A stretch of DNA of 64,000 nt from Streptomyces sp. PH10-H1 (GCF_030063355.1 NZ_JASISZ010000030.1:1-64000), one strand, 5' to 3'. Shown: positions 1 through 8,227, numbered from the stretch's first letter. The notes: generated by a model not told the origin, from the letters alone. A program made the numbers and translations.

Positions 1-161
1 ATCAGCCGAGCCGGCAGCAGCCGAGACCGCCGCTCCACCCGCCCGCACGCCTCCAGCACCTCGTCCACCAGCCCCGCCGGATACACCCGGGCCAGCAGCC
101 CAACATTCACCACAGCACGCAACTCAGGCCCCACAACCGCCCCTGAACATCCGTCATACAC
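1..161 (-). mobile_element. IS4-family transposase, N-terminal fragment (runs off left edge)
   Basis: Translated leftwards from a GTG at 161, about 53 residues match the N-terminal domain of actinobacterial IS4-type transposases: the stretch reads V-N-V-G-L-L-A-R-V-Y-P then L-V-D-E-V-L-E-A-C-G, and ends with R-S-R-L-L-P-A-R-L at the window edge. That Leu/Arg pattern is characteristic of the Nterm_IS4 domain preceding the DDE catalytic core, which would lie outside the window. The start is inferred; an upstream start is blocked by little, but homology begins near here. The element's inner end must lie between 161 and about 185, because coding-like sequence of another gene resumes at 185. The terminal inverted repeat cannot be verified without the other end. 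Confidence 0.7.
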
Positions 162-253
162 GATGAAGGAGCAGGTTAACCTAACGGCATTGGATCCGTA
201 TCAAGCTTCTCGGCGACCGCCCCGAGCCGCTGTCGGGCTGCTGGATCCACTGG

Positions 254-904
254 ATGGCGGTCCCTACCGGAGATCAGCAGGGAATCATGGATCTCCTCGG
301 CCTGACCCAGCCGCGGCCAGTCACCTTCGCGCTGGCCAACGATGTCGTTAACGCCGACAGCCATGATGGCCCGACAGATGGCCCCGGGTGCTTCGCTCGG
401 GTATTCGTCAGCCCCGAGCTCGACGGCTGGACCTTCGTGGCCGGCCGGTGGTGTGACCCGATCGACAATGAACGCGCCGACGAAGTACTCCGGGCCTGCG
501 AGGGGCTCAGCACCCGTTACAGCCAGGCACAGGCGTACTACTACGGCGCCCAAGGAGACGGATCCGCGTGGGTCGTCGCCGAGAATGGTGTCGTCATCCG
601 TCGCTGCAGCGAGACCGGTGACGGCGATGACCACCTGCTGACCATCGGCGACCCCCTGCCGTACGAGCGGGACCGCCGCGTCCAACTGGGACTGTGTCCC
701 GAATGGGACGCGGCCCAGGCATCGGAAGGCGAGGAAGACGATTGGAAGTGGGCCGTGTTCGATATGGCTCCGGCCCTCGCCCAGGCCATCGGCCTCAGCC
801 CCCTGGCCGTCCACTCCGACCTCCCGATGCGCGGAACAGGGGTACTGGCCCTCACCCCGTACGGAACCGCTAACGGGGTACCGCCTGGTGCCTACCGCAT
901 CTGA
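254..904 (+). CDS. Hypothetical protein, probably 5'-truncated by the adjacent IS
   Basis: 216-residue acidic soluble protein with no signal peptide or membrane segment. Visible features are W-T-F-V-A-G-R-W at about 55-62, a Y-Y-Y-G-A-Q-G-D-G-S-A-W segment near 95-106 and the tail P-Y-G-T-A-N-G-V-P-P. I do not recognise an enzyme; similar Streptomyces hypothetical proteins are known but unassigned. In the same frame, coding-like sequence continues upstream of the first ATG for 23 codons (including L-L-G-D-R-P-E-P-L-S-G) to a TAA at 182, right next to the transposase end. This suggests the true N terminus was lost on IS insertion. No clear ribosome binding site precedes 254. Expression of the remnant is uncertain. 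Confidence 0.55.
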   Translation: MAVPTGDQQGIMDLLGLTQPRPVTFALANDVVNADSHDGPTDGPGCFARVFVSPELDGWTFVAGRWCDPIDNERADEVLRACEGLSTRYSQAQAYYYGAQGDGSAWVVAENGVVIRRCSETGDGDDHLLTIGDPLPYERDRRVQLGLCPEWDAAQASEGEEDDWKWAVFDMAPALAQAIGLSPLAVHSDLPMRGTGVLALTPYGTANGVPPGAYRI

Positions 905-966
905 CGAACCACGACGCTGCAGCCACGAGCGGCGTCGGCAGACCATCGATTACGCAGAGCTACTTG

Positions 967-1168
967 TCACTTCGCGGCAGCTTCGGGAGTACAGGGCCGC
1001 GACAGCGCGCGCAGCAGGGTGGACTTGCCGCAGGCGTTGGGCCCGATGATGACCGTGAAGGACTGGTCGGGAATGACGACCGAGAGGTTCTCGGTGATGA
1101 CGCGCTGGTCGTAGGCGATTGTGAGGCCCTCGGCGGTGAGCCGCGGGTCTCCGGGACGGTGGGCCCGA
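967..1168 (-). pseudogene. Iron-siderophore ABC transporter ATPase, internal fragment
   Basis: The minus strand encodes about 60 residues ending in TGA at 967. They include R-L-T-A-E-G-L-T-I-A-Y-D and the Walker A motif G-P-N-A-C-G-K-S-T followed by L-L-R-A-L-S-R. This combination is typical of FecE/FepC-type siderophore importer ATPases. No start codon lies at the expected place (the reading runs back into unrelated sequence at about 1168), and after L-S-R the sequence changes to P-C-T-P-E-A-A-A-K and stops. The Walker B, signature and H-loop are absent, so this cannot hydrolyse ATP. It abuts the remnant of a siderophore-binding protein in opposite orientation. Confidence 0.7.
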
Positions 1169-1769
1169 CGCCCTGTGGTACGTGCCGGACGACAGCAAGA
1201 AGGAGATCCTCTCCCTCGCCCCCAGCGTCGCCCTCACCACCGCAAGCGTCCCGCTCACCGAGCCGATCCGGCGCTACGCCGAACTCGCCGCCTCCCTCGG
1301 CGCCGACCTGAAGGCCGCCAAGGTCACCGATGCCAAGGCCCGCTTCGAGAAGGCCTCCGAGACCCTCCGCCGTGCCGCCAAGGGCAAGGGCGGCCTCAAG
1401 GTCCTCGCGGCCTCCGCCAGCGCCGACCTGTTCTACGTCTCCACCCCCGGCATCTACACCGACCCCAGTTGCTTCCGGTCCTTCGGCCTGGACCTCATCA
1501 CCCCGGAGAAGGTCACCAGCGGCTTCTTCGAGAACCTCAGCTGGGAGAACGCCGGCAAGTACCCCGCCGATCTGATCCTGCTCGACGACCGCACCGCCGC
1601 GCTTCAGCCGAAGGACCTGGCGGCTAAGCCCACCTGGGCCCGGCTCCCGGCCGTCAAGGCCGGCCAGATCACCCCCTGGGCCAGCGAACCGCGCTTCTCC
1701 TACGCCGGCTGCGCCCCGCTGATCGAGCGCCTGGCCGCCGCCGTCGAGAAGGCGGCGAAGGTCGCATGA
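1161..1769 (+). pseudogene. Siderophore ABC transporter substrate-binding protein, 5'-truncated
   Basis: About 200 residues of a periplasmic-binding-protein-2 fold lipoprotein remain (FepB/FhuD type). Coding-like sequence begins in frame at P-D-A-L-W-Y-V-P-D-D around 1164, without a signal peptide, lipobox or start codon; a GTG at 1182 could only start a headless product. Typical C-terminal features are present: T-P-G-I-Y-T-D, the D-L-I-L-L-D-D-R segment, and W-A-S-E-P-R-F-S-Y-A-G-C-A near the end. The stop overlaps the ATG of the next remnant (ATGA), as in intact siderophore loci where the binding protein and siderophore-interacting protein are coupled. The first roughly 130 residues are missing, so export and function are unlikely. 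Confidence 0.7.
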
Positions 1770-1941
1770 GCGCCGCGCCGTTCCGGTTCTTCGGCCTCCA
1801 CGACGACACCGGCCCGGCCTCCCGGCCAAGGTGTGGATCGAGATCCCGCACGCGGAGGACCGCCGCGAACTGCCCAGCCGGGCGGGGACCGTGGTGACCT
1901 GGCTCGTCGGCGACGAGCTCCTCGCCGAGGCGGCCGCCTGA
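1766..1941 (+). pseudogene. Siderophore-interacting flavoprotein (SIP) remnant
   Basis: The ATG at 1766 overlaps the stop of the binding-protein remnant and starts M-S-A-A-P-F-R-F-F, the usual beginning of SIP-type ferric-siderophore reductases. After about 17 codons the frame changes and a second piece reads A-K-V-W-I-E-I-P-H-A-E-D-R-R-E-L-P then V-T-W-L-V-G-D, which is the start of the SIP C-terminal domain (normally around residue 150). It stops at 1939. The FAD-binding domain between the two pieces is deleted. With the two preceding fragments this is the scar of a siderophore uptake operon. Confidence 0.65.
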
Positions 1942-1975
1942 ACGGTGTCGGAGGGGGCGAGGGCGGGCGCCGGCG

Positions 1976-2383
1976 CTATCCCGTGGTGCAGGCGATGGAC
2001 AGCCGACCCGCCGCGTCCGCGAGCGGTGCGACGTCCGGGCCCCTGCCGTCCCTGGCACGGTCCCTGGCGTGAACGAGCGCGGTGGACAGATCGTCCACGG
2101 CCCTGCGGACGTCCACATGAACGGTGTTGCCGCCGACCTCCCGGAGGTCCTTCTCGATCTTCGCCAGGGACGCGGAGGTGTCCTGGCGGCGGCTCTTCTC
2201 CGACAGCTGGCCGATGTTGGTGGCCGCCGACTGCAGGTCCTGCACATCGCCGGCGATCCTGGTCGCGACCTTGGCGCAGTCGAGTGCCTTGTCCATGCCG
2301 TCGCAGGCGGCAAAGACGGGGACGGCCAGGAGCAGCGACAGCGTGGCGACCATCGGGCGCCTCATCATCATCCGCTGGGGCAT
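1976..2383 (-). CDS. Putative small lipoprotein
   Basis: 135 residues. The N terminus has basic residues (M-P-Q-R-M-M-M-R-R-P), a hydrophobic core L-S-L-L-L-A-V-P-V and a lipobox-like F-A-A-C at about residues 23-26, so it is probably exported and lipidated on Cys26. The mature part is predicted helical and polar, with Lys/Glu/Asp-rich segments and a second Cys pair candidate (C in A-L-D-C near 33 and C near the end). Start chosen at the ATG preceded by GGAGGAG eight bases upstream. No enzymatic domain is recognised; the heptad-like spacing suggests a helical bundle. It is unlinked in function to the siderophore remnants on its left. Confidence 0.65.
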   Translation of the reverse strand: MPQRMMMRRPMVATLSLLLAVPVFAACDGMDKALDCAKVATRIAGDVQDLQSAATNIGQLSEKSRRQDTSASLAKIEKDLREVGGNTVHVDVRRAVDDLSTALVHARDRARDGRGPDVAPLADAAGRLSIACTTG

Positions 2384-2805
2384 GTGCGGGACTCCTCCCC
2401 GAGGGGCACGGCGAACTGCCCTCACCACTCTCGCAGCGCGCACCTCAAGCAGTACTCGAGCCCCGGCCCCGGGTGGGCCAGAACGGGACATCCGGCCCCG
2501 CACCCGCGGGGAATGGCTGATTCGCGAGGGAGGGGCGAGGCCATCGACCTGTGAACCGACCCTTCCGGGCGCGCGGCGTGTGCCGCAGGTCCGGACGGCC
2601 GACGTCTGAACGGCCGAACGGGCCTTCCCTCGTCGGGTCGCCGGGTGATGGAATGCCCGGCGAGAAGGAGAGTCCGGAAAAGCCTGACGTTTTTCTGTTG
2701 TCCGGATGCCGTGCGGGAGTCTCCTTATCGGCAGGCAGGTGCCGAGCCCCGCCGGACGGCGCACGGGGGACGGGATCACGGGCGAACGGCAGGGAGCGAA
2801 GCGCG
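2384..2805. promoter_or_regulatory. 422-bp divergent intergenic region
   Basis: Separates the lipoprotein gene (leftward) from the sigma-glycosidase gene (rightward). I see no convincing gene in it. An unusually AT-rich patch at 2671-2700 (AAAAGCCTGACGTTTTTCTG) flanked by two TCCGGA hexamers (2673-2678 and 2701-2706) is the best promoter or operator candidate; TCCGGA is itself palindromic. No sigma class can be assigned by eye. Confidence 0.3.
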
Positions 2806-4770
2806 ATGCGAGAAACCTACCGGAGCGGACCGGACACCGGCACGGTGATCGCGGCCCGTGGCGGCGACCAGCGGGCGCTGGACGCACTGCTGGCCCAGTG
2901 CGTCCCACTCGTCTACAACATCGTCGGACGGGCGCTCGACGGGCACAGCGATGTCGACGACGTGGTCCAGGAGACGCTGTTGCGGATCGTGCGCGGGCTG
3001 CCCGGCCTGCGGGATCCGGGGTCCTTCCGGTCCTGGATGGTCGCCATCGCAGTGCACCAGGTGCGCGACCGGGAGCAGTACCAGCGGGCTGCCCGGCACC
3101 ACCGCGCCGACCTGGAGACGGCGGAGCAACTGCCCGACCCGGGATCCGACTTCGCGGCGGTCACGATCCTGCGGCTCCGTCTCACCGACCAGCGCCGCGA
3201 GGTCGCCGAGGCGACCCGGTGGCTCGACGGAGACGACCAGGCGCTCCTCGCCCTGTGGTGGCTGGAGCAGACGGGCGAACTCGACCGGGCCGAACTGAGC
3301 GGCGCCCTGGGCCTGTCAGGAAGCCATGCCGCGGTGCGCGTCCAGCGGATGAAGGAACAGATGGAGTCGGCCCGCATGGTAGTGCGCGCCCTCAACCACA
3401 CGGGCCATGCGGGCGGTTGCGCCGCGCTGGGCGCCCTCACCCGCGGCTGGGACGGCACGCCGAGCCCGCTGTGGCGCAAGCGCCTCGCCCGTCATGTGCG
3501 CGGCTGCGCCGCCTGCGGGGGACAGGTCGGCGAGCTGCTGCCCATGAACCGGCTGCTGGGCGGACTGCCGCTGCTGGTGCCACCGGCCGGCCTGGGCGCG
3601 CATGTCCTCCGGGCCGTGTCCCCGAACGCCGCCATTGCCCACGCCGTTCTTCCCCATACGGCTGTTGCGCACGCCACCGGACAGGGCGCCGCGCCCGGGA
3701 GATCGCACGCCGCGCACCCGCGGCGGCCGCGCGGACTGCGGTCGGCGTTCCGGCGTCCTCCGGTGGCGGGCGCGGCGGCACTCGCGGCCGCGGCGGTCAT
3801 CGTCGCGAGTGCGCTGGTCGCCGCTCATCTGACCGCGCGTCCTGCGGGTCCACTCGCCGCCGACGCGAGCCCCGGACCGCGAGTCTCCACCGCGGCCCCC
3901 GTCACCCCATCGGCCGCGCCGCCCTCCGTCGTACCGCCCACGACCGCCACGCCCTCCCGCATCACCCCGACCGCCGCCCGGCCGGGTTCCCCGTCCCGGC
4001 TTCCGGCCCCGGCGGTCACCGTCCCGGCGGCGCCCTCGGCGAAGAAGGGGGTGGGCGTGTGGACGTTTCCCGGCGTGGACCAGGCGCTGACCCAGTCAAG
4101 GGCGAGTTGGTACTACACCTGGTCCACGCAGCACCAGGGGATCGCCGGCTCCGGCGCGGCCGGCTTCGTCCCGATGATCTGGGGCGCCGCCTCCGTCACC
4201 GACACCGCCCTGTCCCAGGCCCGCGCCAACGGCCCCTATCTGCTCGGATTCAACGAACCCGACATGGCCGCCCAGTCCAACATGACCGTGGACCAGACCC
4301 TGTCCCTGTGGCCGAAGCTCATATCGGCCGGCCGGACGCTCGGCAGCCCGGCAGTGGCCTACGGCGGTGACACGCCCGGAGGCTGGCTCGACCGCTTCAT
4401 GTCCGGAGCCGCCACGCGCGGCTACCGCGTCGATTTCATCGCACTGCACTGGTACGGCGGCGACTTCAGCACCCCCAGCGCCGTCAGTCAGCTGAAGTCC
4501 TATCTGCAGGCCGTCCACGACCGCTACCACAAGCCGATCTGGCTGACGGAGTACGCGCTGATCGATTTCTCGCAGGGCACCCGCTTCCCCACCCCGCAGC
4601 AACAGGCCTCCTTCGTCACCGCCTCCACCGCCATGCTCGCGGCCCTCCCCTTCCTGCAGCGTTACGCCTGGTTCGGCCTCTCCGCCCTGGACACCGGGCC
4701 GAGCAGCGGACTCTTCCGCAGCGGCGCGGTCGCGACCGAAGCGGGCAGGGCGTTCCGCGACGCCCATTGA
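2806..4770 (+). CDS. ECF sigma factor fused to anti-sigma-like zinc finger, membrane anchor and GH128-type glycosidase
   Basis: 654 residues in one frame. Residues about 10-80 are sigma region 2 (D-V-D-D-V-V-Q-E-T-L-L-R) and about 130-200 region 4 (helix-turn-helix A-L-G-L-S-G-S-H-A-A-V-R-V-Q-R). A zinc-finger motif follows: H230-x3-C234-x2-C237, as in zf-HC2 anti-sigma domains. One hydrophobic segment lies at about 319-343, then a Pro/Thr/Ser-rich linker to about 410. Residues 413-654 form an Asl1-like (GH128) domain with both expected glutamates, E484 in F-N-E-P-D and E582 in W-L-T-E-Y. The layout predicts a cytoplasmic sigma tethered to an extracellular glycan-binding or hydrolysing domain, similar to the ECF53 architecture. 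Start ATG has GGGAG upstream; upstream in-frame sequence is not sigma-like. Confidence 0.85.
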   Translation: MRETYRSGPDTGTVIAARGGDQRALDALLAQCVPLVYNIVGRALDGHSDVDDVVQETLLRIVRGLPGLRDPGSFRSWMVAIAVHQVRDREQYQRAARHHRADLETAEQLPDPGSDFAAVTILRLRLTDQRREVAEATRWLDGDDQALLALWWLEQTGELDRAELSGALGLSGSHAAVRVQRMKEQMESARMVVRALNHTGHAGGCAALGALTRGWDGTPSPLWRKRLARHVRGCAACGGQVGELLPMNRLLGGLPLLVPPAGLGAHVLRAVSPNAAIAHAVLPHTAVAHATGQGAAPGRSHAAHPRRPRGLRSAFRRPPVAGAAALAAAAVIVASALVAAHLTARPAGPLAADASPGPRVSTAAPVTPSAAPPSVVPPTTATPSRITPTAARPGSPSRLPAPAVTVPAAPSAKKGVGVWTFPGVDQALTQSRASWYYTWSTQHQGIAGSGAAGFVPMIWGAASVTDTALSQARANGPYLLGFNEPDMAAQSNMTVDQTLSLWPKLISAGRTLGSPAVAYGGDTPGGWLDRFMSGAATRGYRVDFIALHWYGGDFSTPSAVSQLKSYLQAVHDRYHKPIWLTEYALIDFSQGTRFPTPQQQASFVTASTAMLAALPFLQRYAWFGLSALDTGPSSGLFRSGAVATEAGRAFRDAH

Positions 4771-4821
4771 CGACCGTTGAAGACCGGGCGCCCAGCCCCA
4801 GCCCAGCCCCGACACCGTCAG

Positions 4822-4846
4822 CCGCCCGGCCGGTTCAGCCGGGCGG
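4822..4846. terminator. Bidirectional hairpin between convergent genes
   Basis: Perfect 9-bp inverted repeat CCGCCCGGC / GCCGGGCGG with a 7-base loop, between the sigma-glycosidase gene and the convergent WYL regulator gene. It overlaps the last codons of the latter. There is no U-tract, as is common for actinobacterial terminators. Confidence 0.6.
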
Positions 4847-5800
4847 AGCGGACCGGGCGTAGCGGCCGGCCAGTTCGCGCAGATGGGCCAGGAGTTCCGG
4901 CGGGCCGGTGACGTCGAAGTCGTAGCCCAGCATGCCCAGATGGACGCCCAGCGTCTCGACCGAGTCGGCGCCCGTGTCCAGAACGCAGCTGTTCGCGTCG
5001 ACCGCCTCCACCACGCCCACCGCCGGGTTGATCCGTTCGAGCACCGCGCCGGCCGGGGCATGCACGGTCACCCGCGACCGGTAGCGCCATGACGCGGCCG
5101 AGACCCGCTGGGAGACATAGGCCGCCGCGTCGCCACCGGGCAGCTCGCGTGGGGTGAAGCGCGGTCCGGCCGGCAGCCGCGGCTCGATCCGGTCGACCCG
5201 GAAGATCCGCCAGTCGTCGCGCTCCACGTCCCATGCCACCAGGTACCACCGGCGGCCCCAGTTCACGAGCCGGTGGGGTTCCGCGATCCGCCGGGTGGCG
5301 GAGCCGCTGTGGTCCCGGTAGTCGAAGCGCAAGCGCTCGTGGTCACGGCAGATGGAGGCGAGGGTGGTCAACAGCTCGGTGTCCACGGCCGGCTGGGGCC
5401 GGTCGGCGGGTACGGGCACGGTGTACGCCTGCAGGGCCCGGACCCGGCGGCGCAGTCGTGACGGAAGTACCTGCTCCAGTTTGGCCAGCGCCCGGAACGA
5501 GGTCTCCTCCATACCGGCCATGGCGCCCTGGGCCACCGTGCGCAGGGCGATGGTGACCGCCACGGCTTCGTCGTCCTCCAGCAGCAGCGGCGGCATCGCG
5601 GTCCCGGCGGCCAGCCGGTAGCCGCCGGCGGCCCCACGCGAGGCGTCGACGGGATAGCCCAGCTCCCGCAGTCTGTCGATGTCGTTGCGCACGGTGCGGC
5701 CGCTCACCCCCAGCCGTTCGGCCAGTTCGGAGCCGGGCCATTCGCGGGGCATCTGGAGCAGGGACAGGAGTCGCAGCAGACGTGCGGAGGTTTCCAGCAT
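4835..5800 (-). CDS. YafY-type WYL-domain transcriptional regulator
   Basis: 321 residues. The N-terminal DeoR-like winged helix (about 1-60) reads L-L-R-L-L-S-L-L-Q then L-G-V-S-G-R-T-V-R-N-D-I-D-R-L, the recognition helix. The WYL domain (about 140-235) contains G-R-R-W-Y-L-V-A-W and F-R-V-D-R-I, residues that bind small ligands or nucleic acids in this family. A C-terminal WCX-like segment ends the protein. It is transcribed divergently from the epoxide-hydrolase homologue, with only 62 bp between starts, so it probably controls that gene and itself. Full length for the family. A paralogue lies at 46121. Confidence 0.9.
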   Translation of the reverse strand: MLETSARLLRLLSLLQMPREWPGSELAERLGVSGRTVRNDIDRLRELGYPVDASRGAAGGYRLAAGTAMPPLLLEDDEAVAVTIALRTVAQGAMAGMEETSFRALAKLEQVLPSRLRRRVRALQAYTVPVPADRPQPAVDTELLTTLASICRDHERLRFDYRDHSGSATRRIAEPHRLVNWGRRWYLVAWDVERDDWRIFRVDRIEPRLPAGPRFTPRELPGGDAAAYVSQRVSAASWRYRSRVTVHAPAGAVLERINPAVGVVEAVDANSCVLDTGADSVETLGVHLGMLGYDFDVTGPPELLAHLRELAGRYARSAPPG

Positions 5801-5822
5801 GGGAGCGAGTCTTCTCCTTAAT

Positions 5823-5841
5823 TAGGAAGCAGACTTTCCTA
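5823..5841. promoter_or_regulatory. Inverted repeat, candidate WYL regulator operator
   Basis: TAGGAA-N7-TTCCTA, 6-bp perfect arms, in the 62-bp divergent space between the WYL regulator and the hydrolase-like gene. The region is AT-rich compared with its surroundings (CTCCTTAATTAGG just upstream). Position and symmetry suggest a shared operator; binding is inferred. Confidence 0.5.
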
Positions 5842-5862
5842 GTGCCAGCCTACTCTGAGGTC

Positions 5863-7014
5863 ATGAAGAAGAGCGAGAACACCAGCAGCGTCCAGGCCGA
5901 GATCCGCCCCTTCCGTATCGAGATCCCGGAGGCGGATCTGGACGATCTGCGCGACCGCCTCCACCGCACCCGCTGGGGCACCGACGTCCCCGGCACGGGC
6001 TGGACCCGCGGAGTGCCGGTCGACTACCTCAAGGGCCTCGCCACGTACTGGGCCGACGGATACGACTGGCGGAAGGCCGAGGCGGGGCTCAATGAATTCC
6101 CGCAGTTCCTCACTGACATCGACGGCCAGACGATCCACTTCCTGCACGTGCGTTCCCAGAACCCGCGGGCTCTCCCGCTGGTCCTGATACACGACTGGCC
6201 GGGGTCCTTCACGCAGTACAGCGAAGCCATCGGCCCGCTCGCGAAGGACTTCCACGTCATCGTCGTCTCCACCCCCGGCGTCGGCTTCTCCGGCCCGCTC
6301 AGCAGCACCGGCTGGACCACCGGCCGGATCGCCGCCGCGTACAACGAGCTGATGGCCCGGCTCGGTTACGAGCGGTACGGCGTCCAGGGCGGCGGCGGAG
6401 GCAGCTGGATCGCCACCGAGATGGCCCGGCAGGCCCCGGACCAGGTCGTCGGCGTACACGTCAACGGCTTCATCACCTTCCCCTCGGAGGACCCTGCGGA
6501 CTTCGCCGGCCTCACCGAGGCCGAGCAGGAGCGGCTGGCGCGGCTGCAGAACTTCCGGGACGACATGATGGGCTTCAACATCTTGCAGTCGACCCGCCCG
6601 CACACCGTCGCCCACGGCCTGCACGACTCGCCCGTCGGCCAACTCGCCTGGATCGTGGAGAAGTTCAAGGAGTGGACGGACGCCGAGGCGGCGCTTCCCG
6701 AGGACGCGGTGGGACTCGACCACCTGCTCACCAACATCAGTGTGTACTGGTTCACGGGAACGGCCGGCTCCTCCGCGAACCTCTACTACGAGTCCTCCCA
6801 CGATGCGACGGCCTGGACTCCCAAGGATCGCGGCACCGTTCCCACCGGCGTCGCCGTCGCCCTCTCCACGGACATCGCGATCCGCCGCTTCGCCGAGCGC
6901 GAGAACAACATCACCTACTGGTCGGAGCTGGAGCGCGGCGGCAACTTCCTCTCCCTGGAGCAGCCCGAACTCTTCGCCGGTGACGTCAAGGCCTTCTTCG
7001 CCACCCTCGACTGA
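5863..7014 (+). CDS. Epoxide-hydrolase family alpha/beta protein lacking catalytic residues
   Basis: 383 residues. The N-terminal EHN cap (about 5-110; I-R-P-F-R-I-E-I-P, D-L-R-D-R-L) and alpha/beta-hydrolase core are complete and co-linear with actinobacterial epoxide hydrolases. However the oxyanion H-G-W-P motif is H-D-W-P, the nucleophile elbow G-G-D-W-G is G-G-G-G-G (no Asp), and the general-base motif G-G-H-F is G-G-N-F (no His). The gene is otherwise open and well formed, so this is either a non-catalytic relative or an enzyme using other residues. Start ATG at 5863 follows an AGGT-type site and the palindrome; in-frame sequence upstream belongs to the promoter. Likely regulated by the divergent WYL protein. 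Confidence 0.85.
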   Translation: MKKSENTSSVQAEIRPFRIEIPEADLDDLRDRLHRTRWGTDVPGTGWTRGVPVDYLKGLATYWADGYDWRKAEAGLNEFPQFLTDIDGQTIHFLHVRSQNPRALPLVLIHDWPGSFTQYSEAIGPLAKDFHVIVVSTPGVGFSGPLSSTGWTTGRIAAAYNELMARLGYERYGVQGGGGGSWIATEMARQAPDQVVGVHVNGFITFPSEDPADFAGLTEAEQERLARLQNFRDDMMGFNILQSTRPHTVAHGLHDSPVGQLAWIVEKFKEWTDAEAALPEDAVGLDHLLTNISVYWFTGTAGSSANLYYESSHDATAWTPKDRGTVPTGVAVALSTDIAIRRFAERENNITYWSELERGGNFLSLEQPELFAGDVKAFFATLD

Positions 7015-7176
7015 CCCGTCGCCGGCGCGCGCCACCCGCGGGATGTCCGGGTGGTGCGTGCCAGGTGGCCGGCCGGTCGCGGTCGCAGGCTGTACAACGG
7101 GGCCGCCCGGACGGGCCCAGCGCCGAAAGGGACCCCGCCCGACATGGGGCCGGGGACGGCGGAGCAGCATGACCGC

Positions 7177-8128
7177 ATGCTGTTGCGCCAATTGGAGTAT
7201 CTGGTGGCCCTCGCCCGGGAACGGCACTTCGCCCGGGCCGCGGCCTCCTGCTACGTATCGCAGCCGTCGCTGTCCGCCGGGATCCGCAGGCTGGAGCACG
7301 AGCTGGACGTCCCCATCGTGCGGCGCGGCCATCGCTTCGAGGGCCTCACCCCCGAAGGAGAGAGGGTGCTGGTCTGGGCACACCGGATCCTGGCCGAGCG
7401 GGACGCACTGAGCCAGGAGCTGTCGGCGATGCGCGGCGGGCTCACCGGGACGCTGCGGCTGGGCGCCATTCCCACCGCGCTCACCGCGGCCTCCCTGCTG
7501 ACGACACCATTCTGCGAACGGCATCCGCGGGCCCGCGTCTCGCTCGAGTCCCTGTCGTCGCAGAGCATCGGCCGGCGGCTGGAGGCGTTCGAACTCGACA
7601 TCGCGCTGACCTATCTGGACGACGAGAGCCTGCGCAACGTACGCAGGATCCCGCTGCACGAGGAGCGCTATCTGCTGCTCACGCCGCAGGACGGCGAACT
7701 GGCGGGCGGGCCGGTGGCGCGCTGGGCACAGATCGCCGGCGTGCCGCTGTGCCTGTTGTCGCCCCGGATGCGCAACCGGCGGATCATGGACGAGTACTTC
7801 GCCGCCGAGGGCGTCACGGCCCCCCCCCGCGATCGAGACCGACACCGTCGCGGGCCTGTACGCTCATCTCGCGAGCCGCCGGTGGTCCAGCGTCATCTCC
7901 CATGCCTGGCTGCACATGTTCGGCGTCCCGGAGGGCATGCGCGTCGTCCCCCTGCAGAGCCCCGCGCACGGCCCCCGGGTCGGACTGGTGCTGGCCGACC
8001 GCAGCCCGGAGCCCATGCTGGCGCGGGCTCTGCTCGACGTGGCGAGAGGGGCAGGGGTGCGCGACGCGCTCGACCACCTGCTGGACGCCTACCTCGGCCC
8101 GTCCACGCAGGCCGGGGGCGGTCGATAG
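7177..8128 (+). pseudogene. LysR-family regulator with a frameshift in a C9 run
   Basis: Residues 1-60 form a LysR helix-turn-helix (M-L-L-R-Q-L-E-Y-L-V-A-L, then R-H-F-A-R-A-A and S-Q-P-S-L-S-A-G-I-R-R-L-E). The effector domain runs from G-T-L-R-L-G near residue 90. At 7820-7828 there is a run of nine C. With eight, the frame continues smoothly into A-I-E-T-D-T-V-A-G-L and on through W-S-S-V-I-S-H-A-W to a stop at 8126. With nine, the product is misread after about 220 residues. It could be a sequencing error, a true mutation or slippage-controlled. Start at the ATG aligned with family members; an in-frame ATG at 7144 is less likely. It lies just upstream of the formate dehydrogenase remnant, whose regulator it may have been. 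Confidence 0.75.
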
Positions 8129-8227
8129 GCCGCTCCTATCCCGGCATAGCGAGGTTCGCTTTGACCCTGGGGGGCGCCCGCGAGGACGGTGAAGTCATCT
8201 TCCCGTACCGGATGAGGAGCCGCAGTC

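Noticed and set aside
5839..7845. 668-codon minus-strand frame antisense to the epoxide-hydrolase homologue
   Set aside because: No domain, low complexity, fully overlaps two well-supported plus-strand genes.
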